A DNA stretch of 64,000 nt from Ficedula albicollis. Lineage: Eukaryota; Chordata; Aves; Passeriformes; Muscicapidae. The stretch covers positions 78,017,343 to 78,081,342 of the forward strand of contig NC_021674.1 in assembly GCF_000247815.1 (NCBI RefSeq). Reading direction: 5' to 3'. Position 1 is the stretch's first letter. Each line of letters opens with the position of its first letter. Shown one piece after another: positions 42,851 through 60,335 of this stretch. Made by a program: the position numbers and the translations under genes. The notes below the pieces were generated by a model. It was not told the origin of the DNA and made no database searches. It saw only the letters and a program-made list of their open reading frames with translations.

Positions 42851-45691
42851 AGTGGCTTGAATGCGGTTGATTCACGCTTGGTTGTAATCTCTAGCTGACA
42901 TCTTTTGTTCCATTTTTTCCCAAATTGCTAAGCAGATAAATCAAAGTTGCGCAAGTTTCCTGAGCTTTGATGTTGAGGCAGGAGCTGTGGCTTTCTATCT
43001 GTACCAGAAAACTCTTAGCACATTTTTATCTGTATTTTCCAGTGCTTAAGAGGATGTTAAAAACATGCCAAATGTCATAAGGCAGTTGAAATTCATTCTA
43101 AATGTCTGTACATCTTCCAATACACAACACAATACTTCAGTTTTACTGTTTAGTGCTCCATTTGTTGTACATTTACGTTGTCATTTTTTTGCACTGTGCC
43201 CTGTAGAGCAAGATTTTTCTGTTTATTACATCTGAATGTACTCAGTATATTGTCCAACACAGAAAGATACAATAACTTAGAGGGCAGGTGGGTGGTGTAA
43301 GTACTATCAAAATAGAGGTTAACAGAAACAGATTAATACATTTGAACTATTTATCGACTTAAAGAGAAAAGGATTACCTTTATGGAACTATTTTTAAATT
43401 GATAAAATGCATACCACTGAATTAAATAGAGAATAATATATGAATTAATGAAGAATATAAAATTATTTCCCAAATTGGTTAAAAAATGTCATTGTTACAT
43501 TAAAACACCTCTGAGCTAAGGATATATACTCTCTTTCAAATAGTCTTTAGCATTACTTTTGCCATTTCAAAGCTAACTCTGCAACTTTAGCCCTTCCTGA
43601 TGCTCTGCTACCTTTCCATCAGCTCAAAAGGGATGCAACCTCATCTGGTAGCCAATTACCAGTAGCATCCTAAGTGAGACAGATGTCCGGGGTCCTAAAT
43701 CCTAAGATCATCTTTGAAATCAGGTCTTCAATGACTTCAGGTATTTGGCACTGCTGCTTTCTTCCCAGCTGAAATAAAATTCCAATTTACTTTCCTCTTT
43801 AGTTCTGCACAGGAAATGGCTCTACATCAAATTGTTATGATCAGGGAAGATATTGCTTGCAGCAGTCTCTTACAGGTTTCAAAATGACTCAGAGGGATTG
43901 AACAGCTGCATGTATGTCACCAGTGAAGGAAAAGAGGAGAAACAAAAAAGAAGAAGAAATGAACAATTTGTAACTTTTGATGGAAGCAAATTTGCAAATA
44001 ATAACAGAAGACAAATGGAAGATAAACAGAATGCTTATTTCTGAGGTGGAGACAAAAGACATTTGAAATGTTACTGCAGATCATAGAACTGCATCTTTAT
44101 AAATAACTCGGTTCAGAGTTATATCCCTCCCTACAGGATAACTCATTTGGCATTTCTTTTTAATCAAGACATCAAAATGTTACTGAGAGTTTTAATGGAG
44201 CTAATAGTCTCCTAATTTTAATGAATTTCAGCATTTTTCATATCAGTCTTCAGGAACTCAATTGTGGTACATAGCAATCGCTTAAGAATTTTCCATGAAA
44301 CTCCCTCTTAACAAAAAAAAAGGTAATTTAGAAATATGAATGATAGAAAATTTAGTAAGATGCTTACATTTAACATGAAACTTTATATAAACTTTACATA
44401 AAGATTTGCTTCCTCAAATGATGTCATTTCAACATCATTTTTAAACTTGAAAATATTAATTAATCTTTTCCTATTTTGACACTTGCAAAGTTGTATATAT
44501 TTTGTGCCAGAGTTTATACTCTTAAGAACCTTTGTTTCTTCATTGGAGATGTGTTAGCATGCTTCTTACTATCTTTTCCAGAGGAACCTCTCTGTCAATA
44601 CTGCAAGTGATTGTTACTTCGGTAATGGGAAAGTCTTCAGTTTATTAACAACTATAATGTTTTTGTGCATTAATTCCACTTATGCAAAAATAATATTAAA
44701 AGGCCTGATTGAGTTTTTTTTAATGGCACATGGCACGTATGGCACTGCACTGTACTGTACAGATCCTGTATTAAAACTCTGTTGGTAAAGCTCCTTGTTT
44801 ACTAATTCACCCTGTTTTCCTGCATGGCTGCATTATTTGAGTTTAAAATCATATTGTGCTGTGATAAACTAGCACTCAGTCTCCATACTGTCAGAGCTCC
44901 CTTACATGATACCCCCACAATAGAAAAGACAATACATCTCCTTTGCAAGAAATTATTCACAGCTGTTCTGTGGTACAAGAGGTGTTCTCATGTAACAACA
45001 CTGCTACAAAGCCATCTACTCCTAAGGTTTCCAGGAGTCACTATTGCAGCCTGTAAAGAGAGGCTGGTGCTCACCAATGCTCTACAATGCAAGACATGAT
45101 CCTTGGGATATTACCATCTGAAATACTCTGTTTGGTTGATAAAGCTGATCTGATCTGATCTGTCAGAGGAAATCAGGAGAGGCTTCAAGCCTTGTCCAGC
45201 ACCATGCTAGTCTCCCTGCAGGTGTTGCAGTGACTGATGCTTTCCAGTCAGGGCTTCTAAGACTGCAGCTCCAAGTATGACAGTGTTTCTCCCAAGAGCA
45301 TCTACAGCTCCTGAGTGCCCTGGGTCCCCTAACTTTTTGAACCAGAGCTGTTCCAAAAGAAGGTCTGTGCACATCACTTTACCTACCCACTGCTTCCAGG
45401 GATAGCTCAGGAATGATACAGACCCGCCTTGAGTAGAGGATTGAATGATGGAAACAGTTATAAAAAATTAATCATAATAATAGATTATATTCGGCTTCAA
45501 GTTCTTTCACAGACACTTCAGAGTCCCTGCTGAAAATCACTGGTTTTATATCCCATGCCTGCAAGCTAACTTCCTCAGCACAGAAAGAAGCTGTTAGCAG
45601 TGCTGGTGACCACATTGTGCCCATGGGGCTACCCAGTCTGGGACAGCTCTATGCCCAGCTTTTTCTTTGGTATAATCTCTGAGCTGTGTGC

Positions 45692-46297
45692 NNNNNNNNN
45701 NNNNNNNNNNNNNNNNNNNNNNNNNNNNNNNNNNNNNNNNNNNNNNNNNNNNNNNNNNNNNNNNNNNNNNNNNNNNNNNNNNNNNNNNNNNNNNNNNNNN
45801 NNNNNNNNNNNNNNNNNNNNNNNNNNNNNNNNNNNNNNNNNNNNNNNNNNNNNNNNNNNNNNNNNNNNNNNNNNNNNNNNNNNNNNNNNNNNNNNNNNNN
45901 NNNNNNNNNNNNNNNNNNNNNNNNNNNNNNNNNNNNNNNNNNNNNNNNNNNNNNNNNNNNNNNNNNNNNNNNNNNNNNNNNNNNNNNNNNNNNNNNNNNN
46001 NNNNNNNNNNNNNNNNNNNNNNNNNNNNNNNNNNNNNNNNNNNNNNNNNNNNNNNNNNNNNNNNNNNNNNNNNNNNNNNNNNNNNNNNNNNNNNNNNNNN
46101 NNNNNNNNNNNNNNNNNNNNNNNNNNNNNNNNNNNNNNNNNNNNNNNNNNNNNNNNNNNNNNNNNNNNNNNNNNNNNNNNNNNNNNNNNNNNNNNNNNNN
46201 NNNNNNNNNNNNNNNNNNNNNNNNNNNNNNNNNNNNNNNNNNNNNNNNNNNNNNNNNNNNNNNNNNNNNNNNNNNNNNNNNNNNNNNNNNNNNNNNN
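45692..46297. other. Assembly gap (606 N)
   Basis: A run of 606 unknown bases. Open frames drawn across it are meaningless. Confidence 1.
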
Positions 46298-48717
46298 TGC
46301 CAGAGGCACTTTCTCAGTTCTGGGGGCAAATTAACCTCCCTCTTCCCCTCTCTTTCTGTTTCTCATTATACAAAGTTATGCCTCTAGTGTTTTTCCATTT
46401 GTATGCATTGTAAGCTTTTCTATTAATTCACATACCTTAATATTTTATACTTCTGCCACAATCTGATTTTCCTTCTGAAGCAATTGTTTTTAAAGCGCTT
46501 CCATTCCTTTTTCAGTTCTACCCTCACTACTGAGGCACTCAGAGTGCTTGGCAGGGCTGAACAACTTTTTACTTTCTGGTAGATGCTACAAAAGATACCT
46601 GGGGGCAGAGCATATCACTATGGGCTGACTAAAGCTTTGGGGCATCTCCTTCCCACTGCTTCTACCTCTTGTTTAAGGCTTTGATTACCGTAACATGGTA
46701 CCACTTGCCTCACTTAAAAGGCCATTCATTGCTGCAGAGCTCTGCTAGAACTACATGCTCCACCTTTTTAAAAGACACACAGGAAATGCTGCTGACAGTA
46801 TTATTTTCACTAGTGCTCCAAGAAGATCCTGTGTCTTGCTCCTCTGGCTTGGAGTAATATGACCAGGGCTGTTGGCATATCAGCTGCCAATACTTGAGTG
46901 CACCACTGACAGAGAGAGCCATAGTATTAAATATATTGTATAAAAACCCCCTTCATATTATGGTACAGGAGTAAACTGAAGGTTATATATTAAAATTTAT
47001 GAGAGTGACTTTCACAAAATTAGTTTCCTTTTACATTTTTGGTGCATAGATCATCTCACTGAATGATTTCTCTTTGCATTTAATCTTTACTTTCTTTTTT
47101 CCCCCCTGTATTTTGTCCTAAAATTAAAATTGATTATGAACAATTCATCAGTGCACTAGGAGTTTTTCTGACATCATTCCCACTCTTTCCTTTCTATGGA
47201 CAACTGACTTTTTGCAGATATTTTCATAGAGGCTTTGTCATTCTGATTTTTCCTCTTAGGGTATTAAGAAGTAAGTAATTATTCTTTAAAAGTATACAGG
47301 CAGGCCAGAATTCAAGGACTGAAGTGCAGCATACTAAACAGGCACTGCCTTTATGTATTTCAACCATACATAAAATACAACTATGTCAGGCTCCATATTG
47401 ATTTCTTCTGTTACAAATTCTGAAAAATAAATATTATTTTCCACAGAATATCTCAACACCGTAAGTACTGTCTTATTGGTTTATGAGCTCTTTATTGTTT
47501 ACTTACGTATTTAAACCTTTTTAGTCTTTACAATTAAAAGATAATATTAAAATCACATACAAATTTCCTTATCAGAACACTAAAATAGATGTATAAAAAC
47601 TAAGAACTATAAATAATTAACCTGATACTTTTACATAATTATTAGCAATATAACTTGTAGCAATTGGATTTCCTACTTTCAAAATAAACACAAAAACTTT
47701 AATTCAAGTATCCAGAAGTTACATTAGATTAGAAAAAAGATATCTTAGCTTTTCAAGACCATTCCATATCTAAAACATGATATCTGACTAGATAAAGTAG
47801 TAACTACTTCTATTAGGAAAGGAAACTTTAAAACAAACAAAAAAAAACAGATAAAAATCTTAAATATAAAGTTTTTGTGAAGAAAATACTGTTATTTTAC
47901 TTAATAAACACAGTACTGCAAATTACCAAGAAATTTATATATTTAGTATGTCTATTTATATTCTTAGCTTGGCTAATATCAAAAATACAGTATATTATTG
48001 TTGGTTTTATTATATATTTTGTTTACTTTTACTGATTAGGTAATCCTAAGTAAAATATAATAAAGAATATGAGATTTTGTAAAATAATACATGTATGAAG
48101 GAATTCAAACTGTTAGAATATATATTATGTTGTATTTTATTGATCCACTTGTTTACCCAGTTTGAAAAAGAAAAATGGAAACTATCATAATAATATAAGA
48201 GAAAAATTGCAAGTGTTTAACTTTTATGCTCAACCTAAGATACGAATCTGATATAAATTCTACATTTTTTATGAAATGTATTAAATGTAATTCAGCAACT
48301 CAAATTCATCTAAGCAGTATTTTAATCCTATTACAAAATCTAATACCACATTGATTTAAAAATGCTGGATTTTTTATCATAACATGCTAAATCATTTACA
48401 CCAGGTAATTTTAAATATATTTCAGTTTTTCAAAGTAAAAAAATAAAGAATATATTTGTGCCTAACATGTTTATACAAGTTTTCCTTTTCAGCACACGTT
48501 GCTGTAAAGGAAATTATTATCCTTTTCATATAATTTCTACGTAGTGACATATTTCTTGTTAAAAGTACAAGCATAAAATTAATTTTCTACAATGTGCTAG
48601 CTTGGCTATAGGCCTAAAGGACTTTTCCTTGTCATTGCAAATATTTTGTATATAAAATACCCCACGTTTCTTGGAAGTGTTCTAAGATCTTCAAGTTACT
48701 CTTACAATTATTTACAG
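46298..48717. other. No gene recognised
   Basis: Very AT-rich, especially 47400-48600. No frame above 70 codons and no recognised repeat. Confidence 0.7.
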
Positions 48718-48856
48718 ATTCATGGATTTTAAAATCAGAGGGGACCATTAAGCTTCTGGATTGACATCCTGTGTGTAAAAAAAAAAAGTCAGATGTACTC
48801 AGATGTCTCTGATATGGAGTAACTAAGACCTGTTCAAAGGTATTCCAGCCTGGAAA
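48718..48856 (-). mobile_element. Ancient CR1-like 3' fragment
   Basis: The plus strand has 'aaatcagaggggaccatta', then 'tggattgacatcctgtgt', and later 'gagtaactaagacctgttc'. This is the order seen in antisense copies of old sauropsid CR1 subfamilies. It is strongly decayed, with an A run (48778-48787) inside. Confidence 0.55.
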
Positions 48857-48912
48857 GAACAAGTACAAACATTTGATCCCATATTTACAGTATTAAATAT
48901 ATGGAAGAATAT

Positions 48913-49372
48913 NNNNNNNNNNNNNNNNNNNNNNNNNNNNNNNNNNNNNNNNNNNNNNNNNNNNNNNNNNNNNNNNNNNNNNNNNNNNNNNNNNNNNNNN
49001 NNNNNNNNNNNNNNNNNNNNNNNNNNNNNNNNNNNNNNNNNNNNNNNNNNNNNNNNNNNNNNNNNNNNNNNNNNNNNNNNNNNNNNNNNNNNNNNNNNNN
49101 NNNNNNNNNNNNNNNNNNNNNNNNNNNNNNNNNNNNNNNNNNNNNNNNNNNNNNNNNNNNNNNNNNNNNNNNNNNNNNNNNNNNNNNNNNNNNNNNNNNN
49201 NNNNNNNNNNNNNNNNNNNNNNNNNNNNNNNNNNNNNNNNNNNNNNNNNNNNNNNNNNNNNNNNNNNNNNNNNNNNNNNNNNNNNNNNNNNNNNNNNNNN
49301 NNNNNNNNNNNNNNNNNNNNNNNNNNNNNNNNNNNNNNNNNNNNNNNNNNNNNNNNNNNNNNNNNNNNNNNN
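48913..49372. other. Assembly gap (460 N)
   Basis: A run of 460 unknown bases, about 60 bp after the CR1-like fragment. The right edge is purine-rich ('gaaaagggaagaagaag'), which suggests that a GA-type simple repeat interrupted the assembly. Confidence 1.
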
Positions 49373-49830
49373 GAAAAGGGAAGAAGAAGGAAGGAGAGCA
49401 GAGTAGAAAGGCAAATTTTTCGATGTTAGAGCAAGTTACACAAGTTAATTTCCAGATTTCTCTTTATGATGTCTATGGACCCTCAATAATCAACATGACC
49501 CTGGTTGGTTCTCTGAAATGTGGAACAATGCAGAAAAAAGCAGGTCCTGCCCCACAAACCTCCAGAATTTCAGATCCCTGAAATGGGTAGATCATGCAAT
49601 TTCCTTTTATGACAATCCGAATGTGGAGGTTGTGCACAAGTGAGATGGTCCTGCCTTTCAAGAGCCAATGGAAAAGGGATGCTATGCCGAAGAACGGTGC
49701 TACCACTTGTGCCTTCCCTGCATCATCAGTGCTCTAGTTTGGTTTTAAATAGTCTAAACTAATTTCTGTTTTGTTTATGTTATTTTTGATTATTTCATTT
49801 GGTTGACAATTTCTCACTTTTGCAACTATC

Positions 49831-49891
49831 AAAGATTTTTTTAGCTTGCAGTGATCTGATTACTAGATTACTGCAAGCTAAAAAAATCTTT
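49831..49891. repeat. Perfect 22-bp inverted repeat (hairpin)
   Basis: The left arm (49831-49852, starting 'aaagatttttttagcttgca') is exactly complementary to the right arm at 49870-49891. Pairing can continue inward for five more pairs, one of them G-T, leaving a seven-base loop at 49858-49864. The whole stem-loop is 61 nt. It could be a folded-back mutation product, a small MITE remnant or, less likely, a small-RNA precursor. Confidence 0.95.
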
Positions 49892-51165
49892 ACTAGAAGT
49901 AAACCCTAGGAATATGCAGTGTTGTATCTACCAAATAAGAAACAGAGAATTCATTGATAAATATGTGGAAAAACAGCAGCACATAGCATGTCAACATTTC
50001 AAATTCTACTTGGTCTGATGATGTAATGCAAGCCACTTAATTTTTACACAACATGATCAAGTTAAGACAAAGCAAAAGGACAGTATTGCAAGAGCAATAT
50101 TACAAGAAATGCAGATCTTCCTCATATTTTTTATTTAATTTCACATTTATTTCATTGTCACATGAAAGGAACAGCTTAATGAATTGCAGAATATTTTTCT
50201 GGTTCTTCAGTTCATCGAAGATTATTAATTTCTAGTTCATATATATTATTCATCAAAGTGTTCTGTTATTTAAAGTTGTATTTGAGGGAACCTACTAAAG
50301 TCAATAATGAATTCTTCAAAGTGAATGTTTAGATCTGTTTTGCAAATAGCTATTTATAGAAGTTGTTTCATTTCTAACCACTAGTTCATTCAGGAATTCA
50401 ATTTCCAAGTTACTAAAGCATTTTTCAATTAATTATGGCAATCTTTCCCACTTAATCTGGTTTCATTCTCAAATCTAAATATTAGCTATATTTTCACCAA
50501 TTATTTCTTCTAAAATGTATAAGTTTCTATAGTTCACGCATGGAAAACTTTTGAAGTATGAAGTAGATTTTATAGTCCCTAGAAGAGATGGATTCACAGC
50601 ATTTATTGTTATATACCGTTATTTGAAATAATAAAAATTACTTGAATTGTAATTAAAATCTTTCTCTGAAGATTTTTACATGAGGTATTTGAGTCTCTTA
50701 TGAACTAACTCCCAGTGTATCTGGACTCATGCAATTTTTGCAAGTGAAAAGTGAGAAAGGTATTTCATGAATACTGCAAGATTAAGGTGATGATCTAAGT
50801 GCAGACCAAATAATGTCCTTATTTTAATCATAGAATTAGGCAGCTGAGATTCAGTGGCCATATGATCCCTCAACATACACACTGCATGTGGAATGAATGA
50901 AAAGTTTGATTCCCTCAAGTTCATAACAACAGTTCTGTTTATAAACATTGCAAGTGGTGGAGATCAGCTCTCTAAGAATAAAAATGACACCATCAGCACT
51001 TGACTTGCAGATATGGAAAAACATCAAGCTTATATCCAAACCTATAGTACAAACAGTTGTTCACCTGCCTCATTTTACACAGGTCATGCTGAAGCACCCA
51101 GCTCCTCATCACCTTTGGCAGGAACCCATTCTACTGCTGCCCTAAGGACTATTAACTGCAATGGC

Positions 51166-51317
51166 TGTCCTCTGACCATGACTTTCTTGTTTCATAACAT
51201 CAAACTGTTTCTTATTGGTATTTAGAGGAGGTGACTTTCCTTGTCCTCTGACCATGACTTTCTTGTTTCATAATATCAAACTGTTTCTTATTGGTATTTA
51301 GAGAAGGTGACTTTCCC
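51166..51317. repeat. 76-bp tandem duplication, two copies plus a stub
   Basis: Copies beginning 'tgtcctctgaccatgactt' at 51166 and 51242 differ at about three positions. A further 12-bp piece 'aggtgactttcc' is repeated immediately to the right. Confidence 0.92.
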
Positions 51318-51617
51318 AGGTGACTTTCCTTTTTCATGCTAATCTTTAAAAAACAAAATCCGTCTTTCGGTGTGGGTTCCTGAGATTTGACAGGGAGTAG
51401 CAGATGCTAAGGACATTGTGTGCTACTCACTGCCAGAGACTTATTTCTGTGGATGCTTAGAAAGCATGGCTGTTCAGTCTAACACAGTCTCTTAGGACTA
51501 GAAAAGTGTAACTGGACTTGTTTTGAGCACATCTGTTTCCAAACTGACTCCTGCCACTTTGCAACTTATTTTCCAGTCCCTGATTCACTAGGCTAATCTC
51601 ACGAAATCATCAGTGAT

Positions 51618-55057
<3,440 letters not shown>

Positions 55058-56536
55058 TACAGCTGATTTATACCAGTTGTGTTTTGATTTGATATGTGCC
55101 TTGAAGCGAGTGTTTGGCCTTAGAATTTAAACAGGATCACTGTGTACAAGATGGGAGGTCCTGTTTTCCCACGTTCTCACCTTCTGCCCCAAAGCACCAG
55201 ACGAGAGATTTATCATTAGAGGTGTTTTCTTCCAGTTATTATTTTGGTTTCCAGATAAAGACAATAAGGACCAAACAGAAAGGGAGGAGGATTATCCTGC
55301 AAACTTCAGCTTCACTCCAACAGAGATTAGATTCTTTGTGAGGTAGTAGTGCAGACCTGCCTGGCCCTCAAATGTGAAACCTCAGTGGAAGGTTAGCCAA
55401 AGTGCAGAGAACTGGAAATTTCCTGTACCTTAAGTCATCAAAGAGAATTAAGCTTGGAGTGTTAGAGAGTCCAAACCACCAAAACATGGTCATTGGATTT
55501 TGAGGCAATTCGTTGTGAATTCTCATCACAGCCTAGATCTCTAGTAATGCATGCTGGATTTCAAGTGTATCTGTGAGAAACTAGTACAAAAAGAACGTGT
55601 ACAGCACTCACTGCTACATGCTTGTAGTTTTCTGTTTGTAGTATATCCAAAGAAACTTAAATTATCTTGATGACTCCAAATTTGTCTTGAATGAAAACAA
55701 GATACCGGTGGTAGTGGAAGATAGATATTTGGGCTTTTCTCCTTACCCACTAGAGACACAGTGCTCTCAGTCCCGGGAGCCAGGAAAAGAATAGAGTAGG
55801 AACTATATTCTAGACTGACATCCAAACAAAACTTTAAAGTATTTCATTTCATATGGTCTTTTTCACGGACAACAAGAAGGGAAAAAGCACAAAGGTAGGT
55901 ATAAGTTGACTGTGGATTTTCATTTCACCTTCCTGCTGTCTAAACTCTGCTCATAGCTGCTAATCCTTTCTCTGCAGGGCTTCTAATCTACCCCAACTGG
56001 ATTCTAACAACCTTGCCAACTCTGTATAGTATCCTGATGGCTTGTCCTGCTGCTGTGATCTGCAGCAGCATGTGTCCACCTGCCAGCCTTGCCACAGGGC
56101 TTCAGGCTTTCATGATCCCATTCTGAAAGCAGCCCTTCATTGTTCCACTCTCTTTGATGCTCTTTTTCTAGGCTTTGCTTCAATAACACTTTGCTTGTCT
56201 TTCTTTTTCTCATTCACAGTGGCAGCTTAGCAATGTGCATAGTTTGAATGTCCCTTTCATAAATAGTGTGCCAGTTGGCCCACCCCATGCCTTCAAATTG
56301 GAATGCTCTCAGCATTTTGGCTGCTAATCTGCCAGCAGTTTTTACATAGAGTAAGACACCACCCCACTGCTGTATCAGTACATAAACACAGTACAGCAAT
56401 ATTCAGCTTGGTGTCACATCTTTATCATGGTACATTGCCACACATTTTTGGAGTTGTACGATAAGGTGAAACAGATAATTAGTTTAAAAATATATTCCTG
56501 GTTAAAAATAGCAGATACTACTAATTTAGATATTCT
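55058..56536. other. No gene recognised
   Basis: The longest frame is 94 codons (55541-55825, -) and is unrecognised. No repeat was identified. Confidence 0.7.
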
Positions 56537-57555
56537 CCTTCCTTCCTTCCTTCCTTCCTTCCTTCCTTCCTTCCTTCCTTCCTTCCTTCCTTCCTTCCTT
56601 CCTTCCTTCCTTCCTTCCTTCCTTCCTTCCTTCCTTCCTTCCTTCCTTCCTTCCTTCCTTCCTTCCTTCCTTCCTTCCTTCCTTCCTTCCTTCCTTCCTT
56701 CCTTCCTTCCTTCCTTCCTTCCTTCCTTCCTTCCTTCCTTCCTTCCTTCCTTCCTTCCTTCCTTCCTTCCTTCCTTCCTTCCTTCCTTCCTTCCTTCCTT
56801 CCTTCCTTCCTTCCTTCCTTCCTTCCTTCCTTCCTTCCTTCCTTCCTTCCTTCCTTCCTTCCTTCCTTCCTTCCTTCCTTCCTTCCTTCCTTCCTTCCTT
56901 CCTTCCTTCCTTCCTTCCTTCCTTCCTTCCTTCCTTCCTTCCTTCCTTCCTTCCTTCCTTCCTTCCTTCCTTCCTTCCTTCCTTCCTTCCTTCCTTCCTT
57001 CCTTCCTTCCTTCCTTCCTTCCTTCCTTCCTTCCTTCCTTCCTTCCTTCCTTCCTTCCTTCCTTCCTTCCTTCCTTCCTTCCTTCCTTCCTTCCTTCCTT
57101 CCTTCCTTCCTTCCTTCCTTCCTTCCTTCCTTCCTTCCTTCCTTCCTTCCTTCCTTCCTTCCTTCCTTCCTTCCTTCCTTCCTTCCTTCCTTCCTTCCTT
57201 CCTTCCTTCCTTCCTTCCTTCCTTCCTTCCTTCCTTCCTTCCTTCCTTCCTTCCTTCCTTCCTTCCTTCCTTCCTTCCTTCCTTCCTTCCTTCCTTCCTT
57301 CCTTCCTTCCTTCCTTCCTTCCTTCCTTCCTTCCTTCCTTCCTTCCTTCCTTCCTTCCTTCCTTCCTTCCTTCCTTCCTTCCTTCCTTCCTTCCTTCCTT
57401 CCTTCCTTCCTTCCTTCCTTCCTTCCTTCCTTCCTTCCTTCCTTCCTTCCTTCCTTCCTTCCTTCCTTCCTTCCTTCCTTCCTTCCTTCCTTCCTTCCTT
57501 CCTTCCTTCCTTCCTTCCTTCCTTCCTTCCTTCCTTCCTTCTTTCCTTCCTTTCC
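56537..57555 (+). repeat. (CCTT)n microsatellite, 251 pure units
   Basis: CCTT is repeated without interruption for 1004 bp (56537-57540), with a short imperfect tail to 57555. The minus strand is all purine. Frames of 352-389 codons across it (FLPS or GRKE repeats) are simple-repeat artefacts. Confidence 0.98.
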
Positions 57556-60335
57556 AGAATTGTCTAATCCTTGTAGCATTCACAGAATGTTGTTAGGGAC
57601 TAAGGGAAATCACCTAAAAAAGGAAGTGCAGATTGAATGAAATGAGTTGGTAGATGCAGTGATTACTGATACAAAACACTGTAAGTGTGATAGTATTTGC
57701 ATCTGTGTAAATGTGTATTTCACTTAAACTTCAGGAAACCCAAAGGCCTATATCATTTTGGTATCATTCCCTGTTATCCCACTTAAAAATTCCCACTGAT
57801 TGAATTATTACACAAAATTTTATTGATTTTAACCTAATTATTTCCTGTCAGAGGTGGATTTAAATGTGCCTTTGTAGCTGGCATTATTTAATAAATGAGA
57901 AATTATCTGTAGATCAGGCTGTACGCTTAGCTTGAATTCACCTTCTAATTTTTTACAAAGTTGTCCAAAACTTCCTCTCTTTTCTACTGTAGACTTTAAA
58001 ATCATGTGTTTCTTACCTAAAAGTTACTCAGAGATAAAGTAGGGATCAAAATAAAGTACACAAACTTTGTAATTAATACTATGCTTCACTAATGAATGTT
58101 TGGCTTGTCAACACCTGTCAGGCTTGCAGTATTTTCTTCTCAAGAATGGAAGGTACTATAGAAATGTCAAGACCTCACAGGAATTCAGTACCAAATGTCT
58201 GAGAATAAGTAAAATCTTTATCTGATGTTTTGAGGCACCATGACAACATCATGATCAAATACAGATAAAATACTTTCCTCTTTAAAAAAAAAATAATTGC
58301 CACAATTAAATGTGTTTTTAACAAATCTTGCCTCTTGTTTTGCAGCAGCCTAATTCACTGGTATGTGAAGAAATATATACCTTCTTTGTGTTCAGGGTAA
58401 GGACTTTACATTTTGTAGGTGTTTCAGATTTACTGCTGAGTGACCTTCCTGCAGGTAGGGCTCCCTGAATGGCCACAGAGTGCAGTGTGCTATTACTCCC
58501 AGCAGATATGGCACTATCTACAGCATCAATAAACTCTTGAGCAGATGTTCAATACCTAAACATAATTACCACTGGGGAGCCATAATAACTGCCTACAAAT
58601 CCATAAAGGAATGTTATAAGAGGATGGGGACCAATTATTCTCATTAGCCAACAAGGGCAGAATAAGAAGGAATGAGCATCCTCTCTAAGAAGAAAATTTT
58701 GATTTAAAAAAATCTTTAGCTGATAAGATTAAGAAATTATGAAGCAAAACTGCCAAAAGAATTTGTAAAATTGTCATCATTTAAGATATATAATGTGGCC
58801 ATCTGCCATTGCTATTTCAGACAAGCAAATGCAGGGCATAGTATATTTATTTACATTTATATGTGTCTGAGAGGAATTGTGTGTCTTATTAATGAAATGA
58901 AGCTTGAGAGTGATCTTATTGTGGTTGACCAGAATAGCTATTTGTTTCCATTCCCAAAGACTAAATATTAACCAGGAAAATTCATTTGTATAGCAATTGA
59001 AACAAAAAATTTAAAATCTTGTCAAGGCATCCTCTTGTGTATATATGGATATTTACAGCACTCTGTTGTGAGGCTTTTAACTTAATATTGAATGTCAAAA
59101 TTTTCCAAAGCTTTTTCAAACTAGTCTTAGGACCAGATGAATAATCTTAGAGCATGAGTGTGCAATCTTACAGAAAGTTTATGGTATCTATCATATATAT
59201 ATTTTACTTCAAAACATTATTTTAGGCATGACATTTCCAAAACTGCAATAGCTTCCTTTCAGTCCCTATTCACTCTCAGAAGACGTCCCATCAAAAGTGA
59301 TGGATATCTACAATGTTTTGAGTTTGAAAAACGTCACAATTTGTGTAACTGCAGGAACTGACTGCAGGAATATCCTGAAAGAGAGAAAGCAATATCCTTC
59401 TTTTCTTCAGATAGGAAATGTTTATTCTTTAGTCAGAAATAGCTTTGAATAGTTATAAAAAAATGTATTAGCTTTCTAGTCAATAGTGATAAAACCTATG
59501 TAAGATCACTTTTATGAGTTGAACACGGCCGAAGAAACGGTGACTTTTATCTACTGATAATACTTTCAGCAGGCCTCAATATAGCTACACCTTGAAATCT
59601 TGTATTATATACTAGTTTCATTGGACTATTTATGAGTTGAATATGCAGATTTCATGTTGCAATAAGGTCTATTCTTGTATCAAGATATGCCTCTATGCTC
59701 TGTTCATGGGTAGATTAATTTGAAATAGTACCTGAACTTCTGTCATTTTGTAGCCGTCATTACACATGGTTATCAGACACTTTTGTATGTGATCTATAGA
59801 ATAATTCCCTCCAAGAAACTTGATCAGAAACTCAGCTAAGCAGCATTCAACTAAGAAGGCTCCAAAGCACATGGATCCAGTAGAATTTGAAGTGTATTTG
59901 CCAAATTATTATCCTCTACACCTTAATATTGTGTTGAGGCTACTAGGTTAACCCTACAGGGCAATTCAAAACAAATGTAATGATTTTCAAGGAAATTTAC
60001 CAGAAGATCCTAAAGATTGCAAAGAATAAAATGATTTCTATAATTTTTTCAAAAGTTCATTTTGTGTTAATTTTAATGTCAGTAAATCAAGATTCACAAG
60101 TGTTATATGTTTCATTTTTCACTGTGTAGACATCAAAGATTTCCAAGTTAAAAAACCTTCTCTGACCAAACATCAACATTCTCCTGTATCATGCTCAAGA
60201 AAAAAAATCTTATTTGATTTATATAATCTTGACTGGTTTAATAAATATGAAACCTTCTTAAAAAAACTTCCCAAAAAATCTCAAATATTCCTCCTTCTTC
60301 AGCAAGAATTCTTTGGAACTATGGGTATCAACCAC
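57556..60335. other. No gene recognised
   Basis: AT-rich DNA with frames under 70 codons and no recognised repeats. Confidence 0.7.

Larger units (their letters stand above)
42315..45691. other. No gene recognised
   Basis: Besides the 102-bp duplication and the T-rich tract listed separately, this is AT-rich DNA with frames under 100 codons. A short 'gatct' iteration lies near 45147-45162. The right edge runs into an assembly gap. Confidence 0.65.

Noticed and set aside
45600..46413. Frames of about 226-244 codons
   Set aside because: Almost all of their length is unknown bases in the 606-N gap.
56414..57596. Frames of 352-389 codons with GRKE or FLPS repeats
   Set aside because: They are frames through pure (CCTT)n; no unique protein sequence of note lies on either side.
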